DNA from: Erythrobacter sp. UBA1916
GTDB lineage: Bacteria; Pseudomonadota; Alphaproteobacteria; Sphingomonadales; Sphingomonadaceae
Assembly: GCA_002337385.1 (NCBI GenBank)
Contig: DDFY01000025.1
Span: 46,918-110,917 of the forward strand
DNA: 64,000 bases
Direction: 5' to 3'
A program made the position numbers and the translations under genes. Positions 52,620-61,369 of this stretch are shown here, piece by piece (within the stretch, counting starts at the first letter, position 1; each line of letters starts with the position of its first letter). The notes beneath the pieces are model-generated. The model had not been told where the DNA came from. It made no database searches and saw only the letters and a program-made list of their open reading frames with translations.

Positions 52620-53375
52620 ATGACACGTTTTTGCCATTCGGTTGCATTCCCGGCAGGCCTGCTGGCGCTGCTGATCTCCACTTCGGCTTCGGCCCAGCCC
52701 GCCGTGCCGTCCAGCCTGTCCGTGAGCTCGATGTTCATGGAAGCCGACTGGGTCGTGAAGCTGGTCCTGATCGGGCTGGTCGCGGCCTCGCTCATCACCT
52801 GGACTGTCGCCATCGCCAAGGGGCTGGAGCTCAGCAAGGAAGGTAAACGTCAGCTGGCCCTCAACGCCAAGGTCATCGGCGCACGCAGCCTTGCCGATGC
52901 TCGCAAGGCCGCACCGGAAGCCTCAGACCTGCTCGATGCCGCCGCACTCGAACTTACCCTCTCCGCCGATGCGCTCGACGACCCCGACGGCATTCGCGAG
53001 CGCATCGCCACCCGCTTTTCCCGGCTCGAAGCCGAAACTGGCCGCAAGCTGGCGCGCGGTATCCACGTGCTTGCCACGATTGGCGCCACCGCGCCTTTCG
53101 TCGGGCTGTTCGGAACGGTCTGGGGGATCATGAACGCGTTCATCGGCATTGCCGAAATGCAGACCACCAACCTTGCCGTGGTCGCTCCCGGCATCGCCGA
53201 GGCACTGCTGGCCACGGGCGTCGGCCTGTTCGCCGCCATCCCCGCCGTGGTGATCTACAACCACTTCGCCCGCCAGGTGGCCGAACAACGCGCGCTAGCT
53301 GCCGACCGCGCCGCCGCGATCCTCAACATCGCCTCGCGTGATCTTTCGCGCGGGAAAGCCACTCAGGGACTCTGA
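52620..53375 (+). CDS. exbB: TonB-system energizer ExbB
   Basis: ExbB forms the pentameric proton channel that powers TonB. From the ATG at 52620 it has about 251 residues: a signal-like N-terminus ending near SASAQ, a first helix (WVVKLVLIGLVAASLITWTVAI), a cytoplasmic region, and two further helices. The conserved HVLATIGATAPFVGLFGTVWGIMNAFIGI and ALLATGVGLFAAIPAVVIYN are present. Starts at 52563 (TTG) or 52581 (ATG) would lie in or next to the Fur-like palindrome. First gene of the operon. Confidence 0.95.
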   Translation: MTRFCHSVAFPAGLLALLISTSASAQPAVPSSLSVSSMFMEADWVVKLVLIGLVAASLITWTVAIAKGLELSKEGKRQLALNAKVIGARSLADARKAAPEASDLLDAAALELTLSADALDDPDGIRERIATRFSRLEAETGRKLARGIHVLATIGATAPFVGLFGTVWGIMNAFIGIAEMQTTNLAVVAPGIAEALLATGVGLFAAIPAVVIYNHFARQVAEQRALAADRAAAILNIASRDLSRGKATQGL

Positions 53376-53379
53376 GGCG

Positions 53380-53808
53380 ATGGCATTCAAACTCGGCTCT
53401 TCCGACGACGGCGACCTGCCTCTCAACGGCGAGATCAATGTCACCCCGTTCATCGACGTGATGCTGGTGCTGCTGATCATCTTCATGGTGGCAGCGCCGC
53501 TCGCCACGGTTGACGTGCGGGTGGACCTGCCGGTTGCCAATGCCGAGAGCGCCCCGCGCCCGGATCAACCGGTGTTCGTCACCATCGAGGCCGACGGTCG
53601 CCTTACCGTAAACGACAGCGAAACGGCCATGGGGCAGCTCGGCAACGAGGTCCTGCGCATCACCGGCGAAGACCGCGATCAGCGCATCTTCCTGCGCGCG
53701 GACAAGACGGTCGCCTATGAGAACCTGATGCAGGCGATGAACGGCCTGCGCTCTGCGGGTTATCTGCGGGTGGCACTGGTGGGCGCCGAAGGGTCGCAGG
53801 CCGACTGA
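53380..53808 (+). CDS. exbD: TonB-system transport protein ExbD
   Basis: This 142-residue protein has one transmembrane helix holding the proton-relay aspartate (INVTPFIDVMLVLLIIFMV) and a periplasmic domain (VFVTIEADGRL..., IFLRADKTVAYENLMQAMNGLRSAG). It starts 4 bases after exbB and overlaps tonB by one base (TGATG), so translation is coupled. Confidence 0.97.
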   Translation: MAFKLGSSDDGDLPLNGEINVTPFIDVMLVLLIIFMVAAPLATVDVRVDLPVANAESAPRPDQPVFVTIEADGRLTVNDSETAMGQLGNEVLRITGEDRDQRIFLRADKTVAYENLMQAMNGLRSAGYLRVALVGAEGSQAD

Positions 53809-54551
53809 TGACCGCGGCGAAGCTCCCTCTGGACCAGCCGAACTGGCAAGCCGCCTTTGGCGTGGCTGTCGCCGGGCATGTGGCGTTGGGCGCAGCGATC
53901 CTTATCCAGCAGGCCGACGTTCCAGAGCGGTTGCCCGATCCCGTCATGATCGTGGAGCTGGCTGGCGGCGCGCCGCCCGCCGTGGCCGCCCCGCAGCCGC
54001 AAGAGCAGCCCGAAGCCGCGCCCCAGCCCCAGTTCGAAACGCCTGTCGAGCAGGTGGAGGCTCCGCGCGTGGACGGCCCCATATCACGCGATCCAGTGGT
54101 AACCCCGCCGATCCAGCAGCGCCCACGGCCGTTGGTCTTGCAGCCCCCCACCCCATCGCGCGCTACGGCGCAACGCACCGTTTCTGTCCCTGCCAGCCCC
54201 GCCTCGCAGGCAACCAATGCGGTGCCCGGCCCCGGCACCGATCCAGATGCGGAGCGGATCGAAGCGGACTACAAGTCACTCGTCGGCAGCTATATCCGGC
54301 GCAGCCCCTTCCGGCCAAGAGAGGCCCGGCGACAGGGGATCAGCGGCACCACGGCGGTGCGCTTTGTCGTCAACCGGCGCGGGCGCATTTCGAATGTCGA
54401 GGTCGCTTCAAGCAGCGGCAGTGACGTGCTCGACCGCGAGGCCGTCGAATTTATCGAGCGCCTGAGCCCGGTGCCGCGCTTCCCGCGCGACCTACGGCGG
54501 GATGAAATCCCCCTTCGCATCAGCCTGAAATTCGAACTCGATCGCGACTGA
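53808..54551 (+). CDS. tonB: Energy transducer TonB
   Basis: This 247-residue protein has a cytoplasmic start, one helix (FGVAVAGHVALGAAILI) and a proline/glutamine-rich spanning region (about 50-145). The C-terminal domain reads YIRRSPFRPREARRQGISGTTAVRFVVNRRGRI. The C-terminus ends EIPLRISLKFELDRD. It touches the receptor box of TonB-dependent receptors. The next gene, 51 bases on, encodes such a receptor. Confidence 0.95.
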   Translation: MTAAKLPLDQPNWQAAFGVAVAGHVALGAAILIQQADVPERLPDPVMIVELAGGAPPAVAAPQPQEQPEAAPQPQFETPVEQVEAPRVDGPISRDPVVTPPIQQRPRPLVLQPPTPSRATAQRTVSVPASPASQATNAVPGPGTDPDAERIEADYKSLVGSYIRRSPFRPREARRQGISGTTAVRFVVNRRGRISNVEVASSSGSDVLDREAVEFIERLSPVPRFPRDLRRDEIPLRISLKFELDRD

Positions 54552-54602
54552 TCAGCCGCGATTTTCCACCAACCCCAGAACAACTCGAGGGAGTAATTGA
54601 GA

Positions 54603-56939
54603 ATGAGACGCACACGTAATATCAAGAAGCCAATGAGCTTGCGTCAGGTCGGCGTAGCCATGGCCTGCGGAGCCTCCGCCATTTCGCTTTCCGCCCCCGC
54701 CCAGGCGCAGGACGCGGAAGACGAAGCGGAAGATCTCGGCACCGCCGAATATTCGGCCCGCACGGCTGACGTGAACCCCTATTCCACCCCCGGCGCGCCC
54801 TACAAGGCCGAGCGTTCGGGCGACATCCGCATCACGCGGCCCATCGCCGACACCCCGAACACCATGACCGTTCTGACCGAAAACCAGATCGACGACTCGG
54901 GTTACACCGACCTTTCCAGCATCCTTGAGGCCCAGCCCGGCATCACCGTGGGCACCGGCGAGAACGGCAACGCCTTCGGCGACCGCTATATCATTCGCGG
55001 GCAGGAAGCGCGTTCCGACGTGTTCGTCGACGGTCTGCGCGATCCGGGCATGACCACGCGCGAAAGCTTCGACGTTGAGCAGATCGAGATCACCAAGGGC
55101 CCGAACTCCACCTTCGCTGGTCGCGGCACGGCTGGTGGTGCGATCAACCTCATCACCAAGACGGCCACCACCGACTATGACTTCTTCGACGGCACCATTG
55201 GTGTTGGCACCGACCGTTTCGTGCGGCTTACCGGTGACGTGAACCTCGCAGTCGACGAGACGCTCGCGATCCGCGCCAACGGGCTTTACGCCTACACCGA
55301 CATTCCAGATCGCGCGCCGGGCAACCGCCGCCGTTCGGGCGGGGCCATCTCGGCCACATGGTCACCCAGCTACAATTTCGACCTCACGCTCGACTACTAC
55401 CTTCTGCGCGCCGAAGACCGGCCCGACCTCGGCGACTACCTGTCCGGCGATGTCGAAACCGGAAACCGCGAGCCGGTGGAAACCACGCCCTATATGCAGG
55501 AGCAGGACTTCCAGAAGTCGAACGTGGATGTCGTCACCGGCCGCCTCAACTGGCAGCTGACCGACAATATCACCTTCTCCAACAAGGCCCGCTATGGTGA
55601 GAGCCACAACGGCTATGTCGTGACCGGCGCACGCGGCACCACCACCGACGCGAGCGACCCGAACGGCGTCTATGACACCGTCTCGCTCTCGACCCACCAG
55701 GGCTGGCAGGACGTCGAATATTTCGCCAACCAGGCCAACCTGCTCATTGAAAGCGACCTGCTGGGCGGCGAGAACGACTTCATCATCGGTGCGGAATATT
55801 CCGATCACAAGGTGCTGAACGGCGTTTACAACGTCAACAACACCGCTGCGACCAACTGCATCACCGCTGGCCGTCGCGGTGCCAGCCCCGGCTATTGCGC
55901 TGTCGCGCCCGATGGTCAGCTGGTGTCGAACCTCAACACCTTCCTCGGCCGCGAGATCACCCGCGATGACTGGGATTCGGATTGGAAAGTCGAGACCTTC
56001 TCGGTCTACCTGATGGACACCATCGACCTGACCGAGGCGCTGACCGTTTTTGGCGGCCTGCGCTGGGATACGTTCGACTTCACCCTCTCCACGCAGGGGC
56101 GCAGCGCCGACACCTATGCCTATGACGACAGCTTCTGGAACGGCCACCTCGGCATTACCTACCGCCTGAACGACTGGGCCATGGTCTATGGTTCATTCGC
56201 CACGGCAGCCGACATCAACGGCGGCGAAAGCGATCTGGGCACCAACTCGGGCTACGGCGGCCTCGTCATCATCGACGGCGAATTCCGTGGCGGCTCGCCC
56301 GAGCGTTCGGAGAACTGGGAACTGGGCACCAAGCTCGAACTGTTCGATCACAAGTTCCTGCTCACCGGCGCCCTGTTCCAGACCACCAAGAGCGACGTGC
56401 TCGAAGGCTCGGGCTCTGGCTATACCCCCGATGGCACTGGCAACACCGGCAAGAACCGCACCCGCGGCTTCGAGCTGGGTCTGGCGGGCAATATCACGCC
56501 TGAGTGGTCGATGCAGGGCGGCCTCACCTATGTCGACACCGAGGTGCTCGAAAGCGCCGTCGATGCCGCTTACGTCGGCAAGGAACTGGCCAACACCGCC
56601 AAGTGGCAAGCCTCGCTCCAGACCCGCTATCAGGCGACCGATGCCTTCGCGATCGGCGGCGCGCTGAAGTACAAGGGCGAACGTTACGGCGGCCAGCCCG
56701 ATACGGCAGCGGGCTTCACCGATCTGCCCGGCGGCGGCTTTGCCTACAGCCAGCCGGTGCCCGCCTACACCGTGGCCGACCTGTTCGCTGAATATCGCTT
56801 CAGCAACAACATGAGCCTGCGGGTGAACGTGAACAACGTGTTCGACGAGAACTACTATCTCGCCGTCTATCGTTCGGGCGGGTTCCTCTACAAGGGTGAC
56901 GCGCGGCAGGCCGTGGCCACGCTCAACCTGCGCTACTGA
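54603..56939 (+). CDS. TonB-dependent siderophore receptor
   Basis: This outer-membrane receptor has 778 residues. The signal peptide ends near APAQA (about residue 36). The plug domain contains the TonB-box region, SILEAQPGITVGTGENGNAFGDRYIIRGQEARSDVFVDGLRD and ITKGPNSTFAGRGTAGGAINLITK. A 22-strand barrel ends in NVFDENYYLAVYRSGGFLYKGDARQAVATLNLRY. The segments resemble catecholate siderophore receptors (Fiu/CirA type). The ligand cannot be fixed by sequence. The ATG is preferred to a TTG two codons earlier. Confidence 0.95.
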   Translation: MRRTRNIKKPMSLRQVGVAMACGASAISLSAPAQAQDAEDEAEDLGTAEYSARTADVNPYSTPGAPYKAERSGDIRITRPIADTPNTMTVLTENQIDDSGYTDLSSILEAQPGITVGTGENGNAFGDRYIIRGQEARSDVFVDGLRDPGMTTRESFDVEQIEITKGPNSTFAGRGTAGGAINLITKTATTDYDFFDGTIGVGTDRFVRLTGDVNLAVDETLAIRANGLYAYTDIPDRAPGNRRRSGGAISATWSPSYNFDLTLDYYLLRAEDRPDLGDYLSGDVETGNREPVETTPYMQEQDFQKSNVDVVTGRLNWQLTDNITFSNKARYGESHNGYVVTGARGTTTDASDPNGVYDTVSLSTHQGWQDVEYFANQANLLIESDLLGGENDFIIGAEYSDHKVLNGVYNVNNTAATNCITAGRRGASPGYCAVAPDGQLVSNLNTFLGREITRDDWDSDWKVETFSVYLMDTIDLTEALTVFGGLRWDTFDFTLSTQGRSADTYAYDDSFWNGHLGITYRLNDWAMVYGSFATAADINGGESDLGTNSGYGGLVIIDGEFRGGSPERSENWELGTKLELFDHKFLLTGALFQTTKSDVLEGSGSGYTPDGTGNTGKNRTRGFELGLAGNITPEWSMQGGLTYVDTEVLESAVDAAYVGKELANTAKWQASLQTRYQATDAFAIGGALKYKGERYGGQPDTAAGFTDLPGGGFAYSQPVPAYTVADLFAEYRFSNNMSLRVNVNNVFDENYYLAVYRSGGFLYKGDARQAVATLNLRY

Positions 56940-56960
56940 TCGCGGTCAATGCGCCGATCC

Positions 56961-56986
56961 GGGGCGGCGGCGATTGCTGCCGCCCC
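56961..56986 (+). terminator. Intercistronic hairpin after the receptor gene
   Basis: GGGGCGGC (56961-56968) pairs with GCCGCCCC (56979-56986). No T run follows, so it may halt only part of transcription or protect the receptor mRNA from 3' decay, lowering piuC and the downstream genes relative to the receptor. Confidence 0.55.
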
Positions 56987-57009
56987 ACTCCTTACCTAGA
57001 GATACCGCC

Positions 57010-57693
57010 ATGCTGATCGTGATTGAAAACCTGCTGACCAAGGATGAGGTCGCCGCGCTGCGTACCCGGCTCGACGAATCGGGCTGGCTCGATGGCGCGG
57101 ATACGGCGGGCACACGCTCGGTGGCGGTGAAGCAGAACCTGCAATTGCCGCGCACCGATCCGGTGGCGCAAGAACTGGGCAATGCGATCCTGCGCAAGCT
57201 GGGGCAGCATCCCGAATTCGTTTCCGCGAGTCTGGCCGAGAAAATCTGGCCGCCAGTGTTCAACTGCTATCGCGATGGCGGACACTACGGCACCCATTCG
57301 GACGCCGCGCTGATGCGCCTGCCCGAGGCGAACCTGACGCTGCGCAGCGATCTTTCGGCCACGATATTTCTCAGCGAACCGGAAGATTATGACGGCGGCG
57401 AACTGCTGGCCGAAACCCCGTTCGGCGCGCAGGCGGTGAAGCTCGCGGCGGGCGACATGGTGCTCTACCCATCGTCCTCGCTGCATCAGGTGACGCCGGT
57501 GACGCGGGGCCAGCGCATCTGCGCAATCACCTGGATTCAGAGCGCCGTGCCCGATGCCGATGCCCGCGCGCTGCTCTATGATCTCGACTGCTCGATCCGC
57601 GCGCTGACGCCCGGCAAGGCCAAGGACGATCCTGATATCGACCGGCTGATCCACGTCTATCACAACCTCCTGCGCAAGTGGGCGCAGGTGTGA
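57010..57693 (+). CDS. piuC: Fe(II)-dependent dioxygenase, PiuC/PKHD type
   Basis: This is a 227-residue 2OG-Fe(II) oxygenase commonly found next to siderophore receptors. The double-stranded beta-helix shows iron ligands H and D in GHYGTHSDAALM, the third histidine in SSSLHQVTPV, and the 2-oxoglutarate arginine in TRGQRICAITW. The start (MLIVIENLLTKDEVAALR) is the family's. The stop overlaps the next gene start (GTGA). Substrate unknown; a role in iron-siderophore processing is inferred from context. Confidence 0.95.
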   Translation: MLIVIENLLTKDEVAALRTRLDESGWLDGADTAGTRSVAVKQNLQLPRTDPVAQELGNAILRKLGQHPEFVSASLAEKIWPPVFNCYRDGGHYGTHSDAALMRLPEANLTLRSDLSATIFLSEPEDYDGGELLAETPFGAQAVKLAAGDMVLYPSSSLHQVTPVTRGQRICAITWIQSAVPDADARALLYDLDCSIRALTPGKAKDDPDIDRLIHVYHNLLRKWAQV

Positions 57694-58292
57694 TCCGCAA
57701 GCTACGTCCGCTGGTCTGGCTGTTGCTGGCGCTTCCTGCGCTGGCGATGGTCTATCAGCTGGCGAGCGGCGCGACCTTCGCCTTCAAGCTGCTTCACCCG
57801 ACTGGCGAGCTGGCCTTGCGGCTGATGGTGGTGGCGCTGATGGTCGGCCCGCTGATCACTATTTTCGGGCGCAACCGATTCCTGCTCGGCTGGCTGGCCC
57901 TGCGCCGCAACATCGGGGTAGCGGCGTTCATCTATGGCCTGATGCACCTCGTGTTTTATGTGATGGACATGGGCGCGATCGGCCCGATCATCGACGAGTT
58001 CTGGCTGCCCGGCATCTGGTCCGGCTGGCTGAGCTTTGCACTGATGCTCGTCGCCGCTTCGATCAGCGCGGACTGGGCGGTGAAGGCGCTCGGGCCGTGG
58101 TGGCAACGGTTGCAATATGCCGTCTATGGAGCGGTGCTGATCGGCGCGCTGCACTGGTACTGGCTCGACAACAATGCCGGGCCAGCGCTGGTTCACCTCG
58201 CCCCGCTATTCGTACTGTGGACCCTGCGCGCCGTGGTGAAACGCACCCGCCGCGCCCGCAAGAAGGCCAAAGAAAAGGAAAGCCTCGCATGA
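57690..58292 (+). CDS. Ferric-reductase-like transmembrane protein (MsrQ/YedZ type)
   Basis: This 200-residue membrane protein has about six helices and histidine residues in KLLHPTGELALRL, YGLMHLVFYVMD and ALHWYWLDNN, as in heme-binding ferric-reductase domains. It resembles MsrQ (YedZ), the heme partner of methionine sulfoxide reductase MsrP, but no msrP is here. Context (siderophore operon) suggests reduction of ferric siderophore. The GTG start at 57690 overlaps piuC; the tail is lysine/arginine rich. The next gene is coupled by ATGA. Confidence 0.85.
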   Translation: MIRKLRPLVWLLLALPALAMVYQLASGATFAFKLLHPTGELALRLMVVALMVGPLITIFGRNRFLLGWLALRRNIGVAAFIYGLMHLVFYVMDMGAIGPIIDEFWLPGIWSGWLSFALMLVAASISADWAVKALGPWWQRLQYAVYGAVLIGALHWYWLDNNAGPALVHLAPLFVLWTLRAVVKRTRRARKKAKEKESLA

Positions 58293-58615
58293 TTGCCCGC
58301 ATTCGCCTCGCCGCCTCTCTCGCTATCGCCGGTGCCGCCCTCGCCGTTGCCCAGCCCGCGCTGGCCGATGGCGATGTCGTCTGCTCGAGCGGGCCGCGCG
58401 AGAACTGGAAGTCGATCAACGACCTCAAGAAGGCCGCCTGGCTCGAACGGTGGGAGATCATCGAAACCCGGATCGAAGGCGATTGCTATGAGGTCTATGC
58501 CCGCAACGAGCGCGGACAGGTGCTCGAAGCGTTCTTCCACCCGGTCACGTTGGAAAAGCTGGTCGTGTTCCGCCGCGGCAGCGAGGTTTACCGCAAGCGC
58601 GGCTTCACCGGCTAG
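58289..58615 (+). CDS. Periplasmic PepSY-like protein
   Basis: This 108-residue protein is secreted (signal peptide ends near ALADG, residue 28). The mature part, WKSINDLKKAAWLERWEIIETRIEGDCYEVYARNERGQVLEAFFHPVTLEKL, matches the PepSY/DUF pattern in order. Two cysteines are in the mature protein (CSSG, DCYEV). Last gene of the iron-uptake operon, coupled to the reductase-like gene. It ends within the 3' end of the convergent GH3 gene. Confidence 0.85.
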   Translation: MIARIRLAASLAIAGAALAVAQPALADGDVVCSSGPRENWKSINDLKKAAWLERWEIIETRIEGDCYEVYARNERGQVLEAFFHPVTLEKLVVFRRGSEVYRKRGFTG

Positions 58616-60566
58616 GCTGCCACTTGTAGCCGAGCGCATAGAGCGGGGCCTGACTGTCCGCCGGGGCACCGGGGCGCTGTGCCTCGACCGCCTTCATTGA
58701 CACCGGCAGTTCGAACGGCAGCTTGCCACGCGGGGTCACCGTGCCCGTCACCACGTCGAGCAGCGCCGCATCGCTCGCGCCGAAGCTGGCGAGCAGCACA
58801 TCGGCGCGCGGCTTGAACGGAGTAAGGATCGCGGGCCGGTCAAGCTGCACATCGGCCACCAGCGGCAGGCCTTCGGGCAGGCTCTTCATGAATTGCAGCG
58901 CCGGGTGATCCTCCGGGAAGGCAAGGCTCCCCTCCTGATGCATGGCCCCGAACACGTAGCCCGGGTGGAGCATTTCAGACGGGCTGCGGGTGCGCAGGAT
59001 CGCCAGGTCAGCCTCAGCCGGATCGCTCACCGGCACCAGCCCCGCCGCCTGCGCTGCCTCGTCCGACACGCCGAACAGCAGCACCTTCGCGCCCGGCTTC
59101 ACCGGCAGCGCGCCATCGTTTTCGAGCATCACCATGCTCAACCCCATGGCCTCACGCCCGCGCGCCTTTTCCTCGGGCGTGCCCACCTCGGCCTCGGCCT
59201 TGGCGGGATCGGTATAGGGGTCTTCAAACAGGCCCAGTTCGAAACTCTGTTCGAGGATGCGCCGGACCGAGGCGTCGATCCGCTCCTCCTTCACCAGCCC
59301 GAGCCGCACCGCCTCAAGCAGCGGCGCGGGATCGTCGACCCCGCCGAATTGGTCGACACCGGCATCAAGCGCCTTGGCGAAGCGTTCGGGCCGGGTCAGG
59401 TCCTGCACGCCCCAACCGGTCGAAATATCGGCAAAGCTCGGCGCCTCGCCCTCGGGCGCGCCGTTAACGCACTTCTCGTTGCAATCGTTGGTGATCGCCC
59501 AGTCGGACAGGATCACGCCGTCGAAATGGAGCTGGTCGCGCAGAATGTCGGTGAGGATCACCTTCTGATAGGCCACACCCACCGGCTCCAGCTTCTGCCC
59601 GCGCAGTTCCAGTTCCTCGATGATCGAATAGGCGGGCATCACGCCCGATGGCTTGGCCTTCAACGCGGCGGTGAACGGGATGATCGCCTGCTGCCACTCG
59701 GTGATGTTGAGCTTCGCCATGCGGCCATAATAGTTGTGCGCATCGAACCCGGTCGACGAGGCCGAATAGCCCGCAAAGTGCTTGATCACCGCCGCCACAC
59801 CGCCCGGCTGCACGCCGCTCGCCCCGCCCTGCAAACCCTCGACCAGCGCCTTGGCAACGCGCCCCGACACCTGCGGGTCTTCGCCCAGGGTATCGAAATT
59901 GCGTGGCCAGCGCGGCTCGCTCGCGAGGTCGATCTGCGGGCCGAGCAGCATGGCAAAGCCCACCGCGCGCAAATCATCGCGCACCAGCTCGGCATAGCTG
60001 CGCGCGAAGTCGGGATCGTCGAGCGCCCCAAAGGCCACGCCGTTGGGCCACTGGCTGAACTGACCGCCCGCCACGCTCGCCCCGGCCAGCTCGGTATAGC
60101 CGTGGCGCGGATCGGTCATGATCAGCGCGGGAATGCCCAGCCGCTGCGCTTCGGCCACTTCCTGCACCGCGTTGTTGGCCTCGGCCAGCGCGCGGTTTTC
60201 GGTGGCGAGGCGGGAGATGAAATGGGTCGCATGGGTCTTGCCCATCGCCTCGGTCAGCGCGGCGATATCATAGCCGGTGGCAGGTTCGCCCATCGGCGCA
60301 TTGCCGGGCAAGGTAGCGACGATCAGCAGCCCGGCCTTTTCCTCCAGCGTCATACGTCCGGCGAGATCGGCGGCGCGCTCGGCGGGCGAAAGGCGCCAGT
60401 CCTCGTAAGGCGTTAGCGCTCCATCGCGGTCGAGATCGCGGAAGCTGATGCCGTCATCCTCGATGATCGGGACCACGCGGCTTTCCAGCTCGGGCGCAGG
60501 GACCTCCTGCTTGGCGCACGACGCCAGCAACATCGCGACCGTGGCCACAAACGCGCTTCTACCCAA
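58605..60566 (-). CDS. Glycoside hydrolase family 3 lipoprotein
   Basis: This 653-residue exported hydrolase has a lipobox near LLASCAK, so it is probably anchored in a membrane. A calcium-loop-like DRDGALTPYEDW precedes the catalytic region. The GH3 fold shows PALIMTDPRHGY, EPRWPRNFDTLGEDP, VIKHFAGYSASSTGFDAHN and the nucleophile aspartate in GVILSDWAITND. The C-terminal sandwich follows. The TTG start has GGGAG seven bases upstream. Beta-glucosidase-type activity is likely; substrate unknown. It overlaps the convergent PepSY-like gene by 11 bases. Confidence 0.92.
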   Translation of the reverse strand: MGRSAFVATVAMLLASCAKQEVPAPELESRVVPIIEDDGISFRDLDRDGALTPYEDWRLSPAERAADLAGRMTLEEKAGLLIVATLPGNAPMGEPATGYDIAALTEAMGKTHATHFISRLATENRALAEANNAVQEVAEAQRLGIPALIMTDPRHGYTELAGASVAGGQFSQWPNGVAFGALDDPDFARSYAELVRDDLRAVGFAMLLGPQIDLASEPRWPRNFDTLGEDPQVSGRVAKALVEGLQGGASGVQPGGVAAVIKHFAGYSASSTGFDAHNYYGRMAKLNITEWQQAIIPFTAALKAKPSGVMPAYSIIEELELRGQKLEPVGVAYQKVILTDILRDQLHFDGVILSDWAITNDCNEKCVNGAPEGEAPSFADISTGWGVQDLTRPERFAKALDAGVDQFGGVDDPAPLLEAVRLGLVKEERIDASVRRILEQSFELGLFEDPYTDPAKAEAEVGTPEEKARGREAMGLSMVMLENDGALPVKPGAKVLLFGVSDEAAQAAGLVPVSDPAEADLAILRTRSPSEMLHPGYVFGAMHQEGSLAFPEDHPALQFMKSLPEGLPLVADVQLDRPAILTPFKPRADVLLASFGASDAALLDVVTGTVTPRGKLPFELPVSMKAVEAQRPGAPADSQAPLYALGYKWQPSR

Positions 60567-60626
60567 CCTGCATCTCCCTTTATTACGTGCATCGTCTTAG
60601 CACGCAGCAGGGCAGCAAGCGCAAGC

Positions 60627-61256
60627 CTAATAGCCGGTGTAGCGGTCGGGCCGGTGCCAGATGACAAGCGTGATATTGACCGCGAACATGCTCAGTACCG
60701 ACCAGCCAAAGGAGGCGAGATCAAGCGAGGCAAGCGCCACCAGCAGGATCACCCCATCGAGCGCCATCTGCATCCGCCCCACGCTCCACCCGCGCGACTG
60801 GTGCATCCAGATGGCGATGATGTTGACCCCGCCCACCCCGGTCTTGTGGCGCAGCAGAACCAACAGGCCGAGGCCTGAAACAGTGCCGCCTCCCAGTGCC
60901 GCGAAGGCCGGGTGGATGCTCGCGATGTCGAGTGAGCTGCGGGCCACCGCCGAAAAGACGAAAATCAGCCCGGCAGCGATAATCGTGCGCAGCATGAACG
61001 CGCGCCCCAGCTTGATCAGCCCGATCATGAAAAACGGAATGTTGATGAGGAAGAACAGCAGCCCCACCCCCAGCGGCACATAGTAGCTCACCAGCAGCGC
61101 CAGACCGGCTATGCCCGCGGTGACGATCCCCGCCGATTTCATCAGCACCAGCCCGAAGGATATCAGCCAGGCGCCGGTAACCAGCGCAAAGGCATCCTCG
61201 ATCAGGGTATGACGTGTTTCGTCGCGCACAGGCGATATGGTTTCATCTGACACCAT
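60627..61256 (-). CDS. YitT family membrane protein
   Basis: This 209-residue protein (from MVSDETISPVRDE) has six hydrophobic helices. Family segments seen are LISFGLVLMKSAGIVTAGIAGLALLVSYY, INIPFFMIGLIKLGRAFMLRT, LLRHKTGVGGVNIIAIWMHQ and MALDGVILLVALASLD. Members of the YitT/DUF161 group have no firmly established function; transport has been suggested. An ATG at 61289 would add eleven residues. The gene is divergent from ettA. Confidence 0.88.
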   Translation of the reverse strand: MVSDETISPVRDETRHTLIEDAFALVTGAWLISFGLVLMKSAGIVTAGIAGLALLVSYYVPLGVGLLFFLINIPFFMIGLIKLGRAFMLRTIIAAGLIFVFSAVARSSLDIASIHPAFAALGGGTVSGLGLLVLLRHKTGVGGVNIIAIWMHQSRGWSVGRMQMALDGVILLVALASLDLASFGWSVLSMFAVNITLVIWHRPDRYTGY

Positions 61257-61369
61257 CCGCCAATAGACCGCGCACATCGAACTGCGCAAGCACCTTGCTC
61301 ATCGCTCGATCTCCCCCTATTTCGCGGCCCAACTCATTCCCTGATAACACCGAGCTCGAAGGACCCCAG

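Noticed and set aside
58893..60416. A 507-codon plus-strand open frame
   Set aside because: It is antisense to the GH3 gene. It has histidine/arginine-rich shadow composition and no start signal.
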